Source of the DNA: Smittium mucronatum
Taxonomy: Eukaryota > Kickxellomycota > Harpellomycetes > Harpellales > Legeriomycetaceae
Reading direction: 5' to 3'
NCBI GenBank assembly: GCA_001953115.1
Contig: LSSL01003282.1
Location: 1-24,435 of the forward strand
Length of the DNA stretch: 24,435 nucleotides
Shown: one piece after another, positions 1-12,000 of the stretch
Layout of the letters: every line of letters begins with the position of its first letter
How positions within the stretch are numbered: position 1 is the stretch's first letter
Notes under the pieces: generated by a model
Database searches by the model: none
The model's input: only the letters and a program-made list of their open reading frames with translations
What the model was told of the DNA's origin: nothing
Made by a program: the position numbers and the translations under genes

Positions 1-621
1 TTACTCAACGCTATATGGGGCCTATACAGGTCACCGAAAATAGCTGTTAGGATTTAAAATGATGTCTCCAAACCCACTGACTACCTATGTGGGCTGCGAC
101 AAGGCTTCCCAGCCTCGCCAATACTATTCGATTTTTACATTAACGATCTTTACAAGGGCATTAAAGGTATATATCTCCCTGGAATCACCAATAGTATACC
201 TGGGCAGCTCTTTGTCGATGTTGCTTTGCTATTGGCGGAATCAATGTCCGAAATGCAAGATGCATTAAATCAAATTACTGATTGGTCTAACACATGGTAA
301 ATGACTTTGAATGCATACAAGTGCGGTGCAATGAATGTCACCGGCCCCCAATTGTCTGATTTGATATTACAAGACCAAAATATCCCAAAAACTGACCAGT
401 AAAAATATTTGGGCTATATTATGAACTATAAATGGGATGTTACTGGGACCATCAAAAACAATAAATTAAATGCAAAAAAGGAATTCTACGCTGCATATAG
501 CTTCATGAAATTTAGCGACGTACCTGTTAGCCTAAAAATAAAATTGATAAATTTGGTTATAATGCCTATTGGCTGTTATGGAGGCAAGAACTTTGGAATG
601 AGTGAAGCCAATCCAACTTGA
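1..621 (+). pseudogene. Reverse transcriptase palm domain, degenerate
   Basis: Frame 1 from base 1 reads as an RT palm once stops are ignored. It opens with a WGLYRSPK segment, then LRQGFPASP (94-120), the template/primer-grip motif of non-LTR RTs, followed by ILFDFYINDL. The catalytic F-x-D-D box is at 211-222 but reads FVDV, so the second catalytic aspartate is valine and the enzyme could not polymerise. QITDWSNTW and KYLGYI (403-420) follow, both at the usual place after the catalytic box. In-frame stops are TAA 55-57, TAA 298-300, TAA 400-402 and TGA 619-621. The reading frame then continues in frame 2. No start codon is expected because the 5' part is missing. Short open frames in other registers here are shadows of this relic. 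Confidence 0.88.
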
Positions 622-841
622 AATCGAAAAGGCTATCTTTCTGGTTTCCAATATGGGTAATTCTGCCGCCATGGAACTGTTCCGAGCCGAGCTGGGGATA
701 AAATCTATCTTCCTAAAAACCGGAGCAGCTCAGAAACGAGCATATCACAAATGGTCAACTTTAAAAACTTGGATCGCCACCCTATTTAAATTGCCCATAA
801 ATGCCATAACAACTACCTGGGTGACCGGTAGTTCAAGATGA
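602..841 (+). pseudogene. Retrotransposon RT thumb/C-terminal block
   Basis: This is an 80-codon open stretch in frame 2, continuing the RT after a frameshift close to 600-620. It contains KPIQLEIEKAI, GNSAAMELFRAELGIKSIF and HKWSTLKTWIATL, then a TWVTG segment. Such a region lies between the RT palm and the terminal Cys/His motif in LINE polyproteins; 'KPI...D/E..I' after a 'YG' is the usual position for the start of this block. The first codon, GTG, is not a start: it is simply where the open frame begins. A TGA at 839-841 ends it, and A-rich slippery sequence follows (843-849 and about 875-892). Identity as part of the same element rests on order and on the continuity of protein-like sequence across the frameshift. 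Confidence 0.8.
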
Positions 842-989
842 ATAAAAAAAATTAATGTACAGAATTAAAAATATCAAAAAAAAAGTTTCATGGTCTAGAG
901 CAAACATAAAAATAATTCATCTATAATCCATCAGTTGGAGATGTACCAAAAGATCGGAGAAAAAGAAAACTAGATGAATATTCAGCTGC

Positions 990-1293
990 TGTACCATGAC
1001 CTAAAACTTGGCTTCCAGGACATCGAGAAAATGCGAATGGGGGTCTTCCGGAATGTCCAGCGACTATCAAATATGAAAATTTTCCCTTCTGAAAAATCGA
1101 TGTGCCTAAAACTGTAGACCACGTCTTATTAAATTGCGCTTGATGGGACATACAGTTAAATGGAACGATCGGCCAGTTCATACTTGCACCGATCCCCTCA
1201 GGAATAAAAAACCGACTTTTTAACTCCAATGAATTTCGGCTGGAGATGGTATGTAAAACTCTTTGGGGGGGGGGGGCTCTAAACATACTTTAA
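990..1293 (+). pseudogene. C-terminal Cys/His tail of the LINE polyprotein
   Basis: Frame 1 resumes and reads PECPATIKYENFPF (from 1048), then VDHVLLNCA (from 1114). The His at 1120-1122 and Cys at 1135-1137 are spaced H-x4-C, as in the CCHC-like zinc motif at the C-terminus of many non-LTR retrotransposon proteins. One upstream Cys (1054-1056) remains and its partner seems lost. Stops TGA 1090-1092 and TGA 1141-1143 break it. The frame stays open through a 12-G run to TAA 1291-1293. A 121-codon open frame on the opposite strand (921-1286) is an antisense shadow with no recognisable content. Confidence 0.65.
1265..1276. repeat. Poly-G tract (G12)
   Basis: A run of twelve G lies inside the C-terminal part of the LINE relic. 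It is striking in DNA this AT-rich and is a probable indel hot spot that disturbs the reading frame. Confidence 0.95.
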
Positions 1294-1334
1294 GTAAGCT
1301 AAAAAAAAGCACCGCTTATCATTAGTTTTTACAG

Positions 1335-1475
1335 GAAACAGCCAAATTTCTGATAGGAATCCGCGTGCCATGATCACTTAAGTTCCAGAGTTTAAGTGAT
1401 TCAATATCCTTCTTGAATCAATACCCTCGATATATGGAAATTAAAGAGCTGCAATGGGGAACTGGGCTAAATGAA
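1335..1475 (+). pseudogene. Possible terminal segment of the LINE ORF
   Basis: Frame 3 reads ETAKFLIGIRVP, a TGA, then SLKFQSLSDSISF and on to a lysine/tyrosine-rich end near 1475. The register follows the Cys/His tail after another frameshift, and protein-like composition stops where the AT desert starts. I recognise no motif here, so this is only the likeliest reading of the stretch between the tail and the desert. Confidence 0.35.
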
Positions 1476-3364
1476 ATTTATAAATTTTATCTTTATATTT
1501 CTATTTGAATTATTATGATTTACTTAAAAAAAATTGGGCTCATAAAAGAATTAAGTTTTTAATTTGAGTAAGTTTTTTGATACATTAAATTAAATTAGTT
1601 ATATAAGTTGTTTACGGGAGATATGAATCAAAATTTTATCAAATATTATACATTCAGTTTTTAAATAATAAAAAAGTATATATGATCTTTTTTTATGTAA
1701 AATAATATTTTAATTTTCCTTGAATAGTATTATAAGATTTTATCAATTTATATGTAAATTGTGAGTATTAACTATAGGTGTTGTTAATTATTCAAAATCT
1801 ACTGAGCTTAATTCAAAAATTATGGTCAAAGTATTGTGTAATTAATATCTACTTTTCTTCTAAGCAGAATTAAAAAACTTCTGAATACAATTTTAATAAA
1901 TAAAAATGAGAGATTATATCAAAATTAGAATTTATTTTAAACTTTTTAAATTAAGTTTCACATGATAATCAAGAAAAAATTTGAATGATTTTGATAAAAA
2001 TCAAAGTTAAAAATCAAAATAAAGACCAAATTATCCTGCTATTTAACTGTAATATTCAATTAGTAAAGCTATTGAAAATATTTCATATGAATAAGAAATT
2101 CGTTCTCTTAGGAATACCATTTTTTTTAGAGTTTTTAATTTAAAGTAAACTTATTATTAGTACTAAATAAACTATAAACTATAAACTAAATTTATAAACA
2201 GTGGTAGTCAAGAATAAATAAAATTAGACTTATTAAATGAAAAGCTCTTTGATCTCTTCTCAGCAGCCTTGTTTTTTTTAGAGAAATTTCTTGATTGAAA
2301 AATAATTGATATTAAATGGAACTAGATTAACTATAAAAATGTAAAATTTTCATTTTCGGATTAGAAAATGTTTTATTTAAAAAAAAATCTTTTTCAGGAT
2401 TTATATTTATCAAATATTGTAACAAAAATTCCTTAAAAAGCAAAAATTATTATTAATATATTATTATTTTGATAAATCTGCTCTTTTTAAAACAAAAAGT
2501 TTACTATTTCTTTCCCAAAATAATATAAAGCACGTATATTTTAAACTGTGTAAGATATTTAACCAAAATACTTAAAATTAATTAAGTGATAATTTTAAAA
2601 ATGATTATAAACAAAGAATTTTAAATATATTTATAAAAAAATTGATCCCAATATATTTCTTTAAATGTCAAGACTATAAAATTATTCAAATATTGATAAA
2701 AAAAAATAGTATTTTGGAAAGGTGCTATAGAAAAATTTCATTGAATGGAATAAATAACCCATACTTCTGTTCTTAATTAACTAATTTTAATTTAAAATTT
2801 TTTTATAATAATTATATTATTATCATTATGTATACAGTATTAATATGAAAATTTTATTATAATTTTGAGTTAAATTCACCAATTTCAAAAAAAAATAAGG
2901 TTAATAGATAGAATAATTAAAAGAAATATGAAATTCTATTGATTATTTTGGATAAATTTAACATATTTTCACCCTATGATAATTTTTATTTACTATAATT
3001 TTTAAATTGAATTCGAATATAATCTCAACAGAACAAAAAAATACGCAGTTGAAACACTTATAATCAATTTTAGGAAAACATAATTGATATCATACAAGAT
3101 TATTCAAATAATAAATATTTTTTTTATTAAATTTGATAGCATCATTTATAAAAATATTGAATCAGGGTCTAAGAACATTAAAAATTATTATTTTAATATT
3201 TTTTCCTGAAAAAATAAATACTCAAAAGATTTAAATAATTTTTGTAAAATTGAAAAAATATTTGTAACTATAAATTCTTTTAAAGAAAATTTAAATTCCA
3301 ATCTCACTCAATTAAAATATCAAAAATATCAAAAATAGAAATTAAAAAGCTTAGAATTTTTTTT
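1476..3364. other. AT-rich non-coding stretch
   Basis: By eye, most 60-base lines here are roughly 80-90% A+T. All six frames are closed by frequent TAA. I see no RNA gene, no protein-like reading and no long repeat; only short A and T runs. Confidence 0.75.
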
Positions 3365-3410
3365 TATAGAAATTATTATTATTATTATTATTATTATTAA
3401 AATTTCTATA
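3365..3410. repeat. (ATT)n microsatellite framed by a 10-bp inverted repeat
   Basis: About nine ATT units are flanked exactly by TATAGAAATT (3365-3374) and its reverse complement AATTTCTATA (3401-3410). The whole could extrude as a hairpin with the microsatellite as its loop. It may also be chance in AT-rich DNA. Confidence 0.85.
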
Positions 3411-5818
3411 ACAGTTTTTAGATTTTTTTGATAAAAAATCTATAATTTAAATTTAATAAAAAAATTTTGTCAATAAAGATAAAAAATATATTATAAATAT
3501 CAGAAAAAATTGTACAAGTGGAGAAGAATATGCTTAAGCTATTTTTCAGCAATACAAATGTACTTATTTTCATTTTTGCAGAGGTCTATAGGTACATTTG
3601 TGACTTGAAGTATATATACCTATTAAATAGTGTCTTAAGTGCGTTTTTTCATGCTCTGAAGGTATCAATATTTTGAATTTAATAAATAGGTTTTTAATTA
3701 AACATATGATAAAAAGATTCCTATATAATGAGAATATTTGGTGAAATCGTCTATGTAATATTATATTTAGTAAAATTGAATTTTTTTTTAAACTCACCTT
3801 AATTCAATTTGTCTAATAATTTATCCACGGTAAGTTTATTAAATTCATATATTACCATCTTATAAAATAAAAATTAATGTTAAAATTTCAAAAAATATTA
3901 TTATAATAATATATAATATGCAGGAATGTTCATGAAAAGATATTTATATTTGAAACTAATTTTCTAATGGATAATTTTCCGGAAGCTATATAGAAAAAAA
4001 ATGAGACCATTAAAAAAAATTAAATGAAATTTTTTAAAACCTAGTGCATTTCCTCAAAAAATCGAAACTTCGAGAAATTTAAAAATTCCTAAAACGTGAT
4101 ATAAAAATTTCATTCAGATTTCAATGAAATTTTCTTCAATTTTATCATTTTTAATTTTAATTTTATAATTTTCTAACGAAAATTTAGTGAAAATAGTTTT
4201 AATTGATATTTTTATTAGTATAAAAATAACAGTTAGATTTAAAAAAGGATTTTAAATGAATTTTATTTAATATTTTATAATTTTGAAAAAAGAAATTTGA
4301 GAATAAGATCATTTTTAATCCAAAAAATTAGAACCTAAGCTATTTTTTTTTTCGATTTTTTTAGTAGCTGGAAACTTAATTTTATTTTATAAAAAGTGGT
4401 AATATTAACGATATAAATTATGACCTATTTTTTTTTCTTTACAATATCGGTATCCAATAATTAATTATCATTTTAATTGCATATGCTTATGTCTCAATTT
4501 ATTATATTAAGTAATTTTTTTTTTGATGAGATTAAACAGAAATTTTCATATTTAACAATATACTATTTAGTTATTATCATAGTTATTTCTTTTAAAATTA
4601 GTTTGTAGCATGTTATTGTTAATAATAATAATAATAATAATAAGAATTAATTTAATTTTTTCAAAATTTTTTATAACAAATTTGATGATAAAATCCTTTT
4701 TTTTCTTATGCAAATTTAGTTTTTTCTGAGATAAACATAAAAATTTTATACATCTGATATGTAATTAATTAATTGATAGTTTAATTTTTTTGATTCCTAA
4801 ATCTTTTATAATCCTTAAATCAATTTATGTGTAAATGAAAAAAAATTAAGATTCAAAAAATAATAAATCAGTAAAATATTTTTTCTGAATTTGAAAATTT
4901 AAAAAATTTACTGTCTTTCGCGTATAATTTTTGCACCTTTTTTTTTAATTATACTTGTACCATTTTCTAAAAAAAATCGTTTAATTCTCTTAATCTTTTA
5001 ATTCCATATAATATAAAAATATTCCAATAAAAGTTAAATTTTTTATTTTTTTAAATAATAAATACAGTTATTTAATATACCAATATACATTAATTTAAGA
5101 TTGAATAAAAATTAAATAATATATGGCATATTTATAATCTATTTTCCTAAAAAAAATTCGATTTATTAAATAATTTATTATTTAAAAATAAACAATTTAA
5201 GAACTTGAACCCTTGCAGTTTTTTTATGAGATTTCTTGTAATATTTTTAGCTTTACATTAAAGTTTTGAAAAATCTAATATAAAATATTATACAAAAAAT
5301 TATGAAGAAATATTAATTTTTACAAGGTTAGGGTAACCACATGAGGAATTTTTCCTTTATGACCCAAAGAAAAGTTGTTTATAAAGCTATTTTTAATAAT
5401 AAATTAATTTATGTTTTAAATTAGTTTTAAATTGTTTAATCTTACCAATTAAAAAGTAAATTAATGTAAACATAAGTATATCTAATGATTTTTGGTAAAT
5501 TTTAGGTAAGTTTATAAAATTAATATAAATTTATTTTTAAAAAAAATTTATTATATATATTTTAATTTTTAAAAGTGGTTTTATTAAAATAAATTATATT
5601 AGATTTAAAATCATAACTAAACTGTGAAGATAAATATTTTAGCGTAATTTTGTTCTTATAACGATAAAAGCCTTTAATTAAAAAATACACATCCTTATTT
5701 ATCTCAAAAACACGATAAATTCATTAAATATGTGCCTATTACTCGTTATAGGAATTTTTTTCTGAAATAATTATGGAATATTTAAAAAAAGAACTGACTA
5801 TTTAGTCATTCATCTTCG
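3411..5818. other. AT-rich non-coding stretch
   Basis: This is non-coding DNA of the same character as the preceding block. A 75-codon minus-strand open frame at 3570-3797 has no recognisable motif and is within chance expectation. A 10-bp inverted pair ACAAATGTAC (3554-3563) / GTACATTTGT (3592-3601) and the AAT microsatellite at 4621-4643 are the only structure I noted. Confidence 0.7.
4621..4643. repeat. (AAT)n microsatellite
   Basis: About seven to eight AAT units without interruption. It is the complementary motif to the ATT repeat near 3371. Confidence 0.92.
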
Positions 5819-5845
5819 TTAATTAATACAATTCGTATTAGTTAA
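5819..5845. repeat. Short hairpin TTAATTAATAC / GTATTAGTTAA
   Basis: Two 11-base arms, with one mismatch, are separated by AATTC. They lie about 100 bases left of the foldback at 5950. No T tract or gene end accompanies them, so a terminator role is not supported. Confidence 0.6.
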
Positions 5846-5949
5846 TAACTAGTGGAATTAATTGAATACTTGATAATTTTTTAATACTTGATGGATTATT
5901 TAAATCAGGTCTAATTAATTAATAGCTCTTTCAATTATGGTATCAGGGA

Positions 5950-6261
5950 ATTTAATCCAATTTTTATTTTACCAAATGACTTTTCATCCAATTTACATTT
6001 CATCCAGGTTCCATTTACCCAATTAAATTTGATCTAAGATTGATAAGTAAACCGAGTTAGGATTTTTGGTTTAAAAGTTGTTAATATTATTTTTCTAAAA
6101 CAATAATTTATCGAAACTCTACAATAATAAACTAAAACGCATCCCCCCCCCCCTCAAATTGAAAGTTAAAAAATTGGATAAAAATTATATTCAGTAGAAT
6201 TTAAATTGGGTGAAATAGTACTCAAAAAAGTGGAATAGGGTGAAATAGAATTGGATTAAAT
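5950..6261. mobile_element. MITE-like foldback element with arrayed inverted units
   Basis: ATTTAATCCAATT (5950-5962) is matched exactly by AATTGGATTAAAT (6249-6261). Inside, the left half has further degenerate TTTCATCCAATT-type units near 5981, 5997 and 6011. The right half has their inverted counterparts (AAATTGGATAAAA near 6170, AAATTGGGTGAAAT near 6203, ATAGGGTGAAAT near 6235). This gives about four units on each side around a central section holding a C11 run. No coding capacity is present. I could not find a convincing target-site duplication, so the exact ends are uncertain. It fits a non-autonomous DNA transposon remnant, or a foldback made by inverted duplication of a tandem repeat. 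Confidence 0.6.
6143..6153. repeat. Poly-C tract (C11)
   Basis: Eleven C in a row inside the loop portion of the foldback at 5950-6261. With the G12 run at 1265 it is one of two long G/C homopolymers in the window. Confidence 0.95.
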
Positions 6262-8615
6262 GTTGCTTAACCTTCAGTTATTTAATGTAAAAATTTAATA
6301 ACATGATTGGTTTATTTGGTTGATTAAGAGATTAAAAGTTGTTTTTATTTGTTATTTTATTATATATTTAACTATAAATATTGAGAAATTAAAGAATGGC
6401 CATCAATCTATTAGACAAACAAGTACCCCCGAACTTTAAGTTATTATAAAAGTTTAAATTCAAATATTTTAGCTATAAAGCTGTAAGATTTTTTAACAAT
6501 TTATAGTCAGCTATAAAAAATGCTTCTTGTTTTTCTTTCTATAAAAATATACCATTAAACCATTATCTATAATAGTCTAAGTTTCCTAAAATTTCAAATA
6601 GATGGTTTTTATTTATCTCATGTAGCGTCAATCGATTTTTATAATTTCAAGAGCCTATAAAAAGGAAATTTTCATTTTTATTTCTGAAGATTTTATCGCC
6701 CCAAAACAATAATACTGTATTTAAATTAATACTAAATAGTAATTAGGATATATCTATTAATATCCATGCTTATTTTAAAGTTAATTAAGCTCTTTCAGGA
6801 CCAATGGCACATAAACAACTTTTATTTTATTGTAAATGCTATTATTAGACTATTAATTATTTGACATTATTTCTTAAATTAATGCTTATTACCAATTGTG
6901 ATAGCCAATATACAAAATCAAGAGCAAGGTATGAAATTATACCCAAAAATGAAACTATTTATTTTCAATTTTTTTGGATAGAATTCTAAATGAGATTAAT
7001 TTTTGAATAATAAGATAGGGATTTTGTTTAAGAAAGCGAGATTTAAATATATACCTATCCACCAAGAAATCGAATAAGTTATTTAGAAATACTTTTCTTA
7101 ATTTTTTTTAATGAGCGTATTAGATTTTCCGAATGTTTATAAAATTACCACAATAATAAATTTGATAATAATCGATGTTTTGATTTTAGAATCATAAATT
7201 AGCTAATTATACTAAAATTAAAAAAAAAAAATCGATAAAAAAATTTTTATAGAAAGTTATTAAGATGTTTGGGGACACATTTTATAAAATTGGGGGTTTT
7301 TATTTTTACAGGTACACAATAACTATAAAATCTCCGATATTTTTAACAGTATTTCGTTTTTAATATTATCTACTTTAAAAAAAATCAACTCAAAATTGCA
7401 TAAATTTTATTTATACATACAAGATTTTATAAAAAATACAAGGATAAGAAGTAAATAAAGTTATTTAAACAATAAAAATAATGGTTTATTTTTGATTCTA
7501 AAACATTTTATGATAAAAAATAAAACGGTGAAACTTAGAAAATCGCAGTAAAATCTTTTTGTAGTATTATTTTAGCATTTAAATTTTTTAAATAAAATTC
7601 TGCCTTTAATGTGTGCTATTATTAATAATTTAATATATATATGTTATATTTTTCAGTTTAATAATATTTTTGAGTGTTTTTATTTATAAAACCTTTTTTT
7701 AAATTTACACATTCAATATTTTTTTTAATAGAACATTTTTTGTTAATTTTTTGTTTTAACTGGAAAATATTTGGCGTGGATATCTTATAGATAAATAGAA
7801 ATTTCACCTATTTTTTTCATTTTAATGATGGATACTTGTATTATTACCTTGAATATCTCAAGTTAAAAAAATCCCAAATAATTTAGATTGAATTTAATTG
7901 GCTCTTTGAATCGATAATCTTATAATTTGAAGATGTATCTCGAATTTTTTAAACGACACATCTGTAAAAAATATCAAATACAGATTTCTGTGAAAAAAAA
8001 TTCGATTATTGGGTTTACGATAAATTTATTCATCACTTTTTACACTTCAGCGTATTTTTTTAAATTTATTTTCAATTTGAGTCCAAAAATTTTCCTTTCT
8101 TTCTTTATATTCACTAGTTGACTTTTATTACATCAGTTTTATAAATTTTCATACCCCTTAGAAAAGCAGGAAAAAAATATTATGACATATACTGGGTATT
8201 TAATTAAAAAAATATAGGGCTTAGTTAATTAGATTTTTAATTTTTTTTAATTATTCAACTCAAGGTAGTGATTTTTATAGAATATTTAAATACATATTTA
8301 AATAACTTAAATAAAAAAGTTTATAAACAACATTTAATTTTTAATTTTCAGAAAATTTTTATTCATCCTTTGATAATACTTTAATAGACTCAGTATCGGA
8401 AAAAAACTCAAAAAGATGAAAAAGCTAGCCACTCACTAACTTTTTTAGAACCAATTATTCTTGAAGTTATAAAAATTCAATCGATTCTGAAATAATAAAG
8501 TATGAGATTTTCGTATTTTTCAGAAAAAAATATTAAAAAAATATTAAGAATTGATTGTTTCTTTTTAATCAATAAATATTTTTAACTTATTAAACATATT
8601 CAATATTTCCACGGC
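6262..8615. other. AT-rich non-coding stretch
   Basis: No gene is recognisable. A 64-codon plus-strand open frame at 7927-8121 is rich in Phe, Ile and Lys, as AT-rich random sequence would be, and shows no motif. Poly-A and poly-T runs are common. Confidence 0.7.
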
Positions 8616-9000
8616 ATATTTAAAATATGGTTCTGTATGTTTCAGGGCAGCTCTATAGATGACGGAATTTATTTTTCTACAAAAAAGGAAGACTTTTTTT
8701 TCAATAGGCCTGCTTGCTCTTGGATTTTATAAAATCCTGGGATAAATGGGGTTACTCAAGGATTATAGAGAGTTTTGGACATAATGTGTATTTTCTTCTT
8801 CTTTTTATCTTGGGAGAAAGTTAAAAATTTACTAAATTATTCATATAAACTATTTTTCATAAAAATGTTTAAATATTTAGGATTTTTCCTGTTAAAAATC
8901 CACTTAATTTGAACATATTTAGGGTTTATGAAGTGTAAAGTTGTTTTTTTTTTAACTCATGAAAAAATGGCAGTCCCCGTACAGCTCTGAATTTTTTTTA
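8616..9000. other. Slightly less AT-rich non-coding patch
   Basis: The composition eases here (for example CAGGGCAGCTCTATAG and GGCAGTCCCCGTACAG), which may mark an old insertion. It also holds a perfect 16-bp palindrome. I could not read a protein or RNA gene in it on either strand. Confidence 0.4.
8722..8737. repeat. Perfect 16-bp palindrome GGATTTTATAAAATCC
   Basis: The two 8-base halves are exact complements without a spacer. No gene lies next to it, so an operator role cannot be argued. Confidence 0.85.
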
Positions 9001-12000
9001 TATTATTCGGGGATATGTTTTTTTATGTTTGAATGAATTGGTTTTTGAAATCGTTTTTTAATTATTTTGAATTAATAAACTGATATTTTTCTTATTAATG
9101 TTCTATAAATTTCAAGCATAAGTGACATGTAATTTTATCATTATCCAAAAAAAAATTTATTATTTTAATAACATATTTTTTAAAAATTAGTTTTATGCTT
9201 TTATGAAATTTAAAATATCTCTGTTTGAAATTATTATATATACTTTTATTAATCTACGCGTTTATCCAACCCCCCAATTTGCTTTTATTCTAAAATGATA
9301 TTTTTTATCGACCCAAGAAAAAATGAAAATTTCATTTTAAAGAATTCAATCTTTTTAAAAAATAAATTAAAAATATATAAAGCTCTGTTTTTTCAAAAAA
9401 AAAAAATTATTATGTTTTTATATTCGTGAAATATATTATATGGAAATGAGCCAGTTCAAATATCATAAAATACTCTGATTTTTTCTATTTTTATTTTCAT
9501 ACTTTCTATACTCTAAATCAAAAATCTTTTAATATGAAAAATACATATTAGTTTTTTCGATTCAAAAAATTTTTTTACCTGAAATAATTAGATCCAAGCC
9601 TCTTCAGTAATCATAAATTTTGAAGCTCAATTCCAGTGTATATCCCATTGATATATAATATTTCATTTGAAATATTTTTTATTCATATTTTAAAAATATT
9701 AAATTGGAATAAAAATACTTCGGGTATTAGAACCCAACCCTCCCTACCCAGCAGAGGCAGTTTCAATAATTCTGTTTTATATGTATAATCTGCAAAAAAA
9801 ACATATGTGTATTTTATATTCATTTCAGTAGATTTATCATGTGCGAAAAATAAGCCGGTGATCTTCCATCTTAATCGATTAAATATATAAATCTTGCCCT
9901 TTTATCCTTTATTATTTTCATAAATGATGGAATTAGATATTAAACACGATTTTTTTTTATTCATCCAACACTCTAATTGTTTTAAACATACTTAATGGAC
10001 CAATCCATCAAGAACATATTTATTTATGAGACTTTTTATCTTTATTAACGGGGCAAAAATATCAAAAATCCACTTTTAATGACCCTTTTATCATCACCAT
10101 CAAACTCTTTTTTTTGTGTGTAGCAGAATTCAAGACCAATACCATGGATGACAGACAATTTATTATAACTTCTTATTTTTTTATTTTTAAAATGAGCCCA
10201 TGCATGCTAAAGGATAATTTGATTTTGATTTTGATTTTTTTAAATTATGTTTTCCTCGTTGACTCTAGGTTTTTTATGATATAATCCACTCATAAGACAC
10301 GAAAAATACACATTTTTTCATTTTAACTATTTATTTTAATTTAAAATCATCTCTAAAAAATGTCTATTATATTTTCAAGGTGATATCATCTTTATTTTTA
10401 AACTCGAGACCAACAATTGACTTTATTAATTGGAAAAATCATAAAATAACTTTGAATAAAAAAAAATGTCATAAAAATCCCTTGAACAAAAAATGTTATA
10501 AATCGGTTTAAAATCATATTTTTAGATTGCTGAAATTTAATATACACTATAAGAAGTAAATGGTTATAGGATTATTTTATTAAAGCCTAAAATCCATAAA
10601 GTATAGATTTGATTTAAATATTGATTAAAAATTCTATTTAATAAAAACTACTATAAGTTTTGAAATTAGAAGATAATTTTTGATATCCTTGTGAAATATT
10701 AAAAACTTTGGTGATTATGTGAACATAAAATTAGACCAATAAATGAAAAATTAAACGAACTGAGATTAAAATAGCAAAATAAATGATTTTTCAAATTGCT
10801 TGCATAAATAGTTGACAAAATTATGAATGAAATCTGAAAAATCGTGTTTTTTTTATTATATTTTTATATCTTTTTTATTTTGATTTTTGATTTTTTAAAA
10901 TTGAAAATAAAACATGAATTGACGAAATATAAATTAAATCCGATAAGTCTTTTATAAAAATTAAAAAAATGCTATCTAATATCAAATTTTTTAAAAAACA
11001 TCATTTAAATATCTTAGTTTCGAATTTATAATTTCAAATATTTAAGCATATTCTATATTTATACTAAACCCTAAGCCATTAATGAGAAAATTTCTCCTGA
11101 TTTTCTAAGAAGAATTTCATTCACTAAAAATGCTTAAAAACCTCAAAAAAACTATAAAAAAATCTGTTTCTCATAATTTATTATGATATTGGCGAAAGAT
11201 AAAATTTTATCTTATTTAAAATAATAATTTTTTATAAGACTAAGTTTGAAGTTTATGATAACATTTTTCGATATTTGACTTTTTTTTTATTATATAAAAT
11301 GTATTTTTTTTGTACTTTATTTATATACATTAAATGAAAAATAGTATTGATGAGATTTAAAAAAAATTGTGCAATAAGTAGAGTCATGAAAAAAAAAATC
11401 TATCAATGAGTATAATTATTAAAATATCGTATCTTGTAACAAATACTATTTATCTTTGAAGACTTTATATCTGAAAAAAAATCATGATGCCTAAAATCAT
11501 AAACAAAAAACTTTTAAAAATAAGATCATAATATATTTAAATAAAGTAATATTCTAGATTTTTTCTAGCTAATAAGCTAAAAGAACTTGATTTTTCTTCT
11601 AGAATTTATTTATATTTTATTGATTATCACATACTGCATTATATTTTTAGGTTTTAGATGAAAAACGTAATTCTTTATTTTTAATTTTTTATTCTATATT
11701 TATCTCTTTATGAATATAAAAGAAATACTGAAAATAAATAAATAAATTTCATGATATAGCTATTAAATTTTAGAATAAAAGCGATTATAAAAAATTAGTA
11801 ACTAATATTCTAAAAATTCATATTTTTTAAGCTTTTTAAATTGAAATTATTTCTAATTTGTCTACTATGTGACTTTTTATAATATTTAAACTAATTGTAT
11901 TTTTATAAACTTTGCTTTTAAAGTATGAAATTCAAATGGTATCTAATATAATAGTTTTAAAGTAGATAATTTTTTTTAGAGTTTTTTGGAAAAATTAATT

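Larger units (their letters stand above)
1..1475 (+). mobile_element. Non-LTR (LINE-type) retrotransposon relic, 3' part
   Basis: This is the 3' half of a LINE-type element, cut by the window edge on its 5' side. Conceptual translation gives, in order, an RT palm (frame 1, 1-621), a thumb and C-terminal block (frame 2, 602-841), a Cys/His tail (frame 1, about 990-1293) and a possible terminal segment (frame 3, 1335-1475). Order and spacing match the RT and downstream region of non-LTR retrotransposons. Stops interrupt every block and no poly-A or 3' repeat marks a clean end. Base composition is clearly less AT-rich than the DNA that follows, and the change near 1475 is the best guide to the relic's end. 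The clade is not assignable by eye. Any endonuclease domain would lie outside the window or is absent. Confidence 0.85.

Noticed and set aside
59..268. 69-codon plus-strand open frame
   Set aside because: Out-of-frame shadow of the RT palm read in frame 1 over the same bases.
921..1286. 121-codon minus-strand open frame across the LINE relic
   Set aside because: Antisense to the Cys/His tail, which reads sensibly on the plus strand. The antisense product shows no motif and begins close to the poly-G run.
3570..3797. 75-codon minus-strand open frame
   Set aside because: Within chance expectation; no recognisable domain, and no supporting neighbour or conserved context.
7927..8121. 64-codon plus-strand open frame rich in Phe and Ile
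   Set aside because: Looks hydrophobic only because T-rich codons encode Phe and Ile; no start context or motif.
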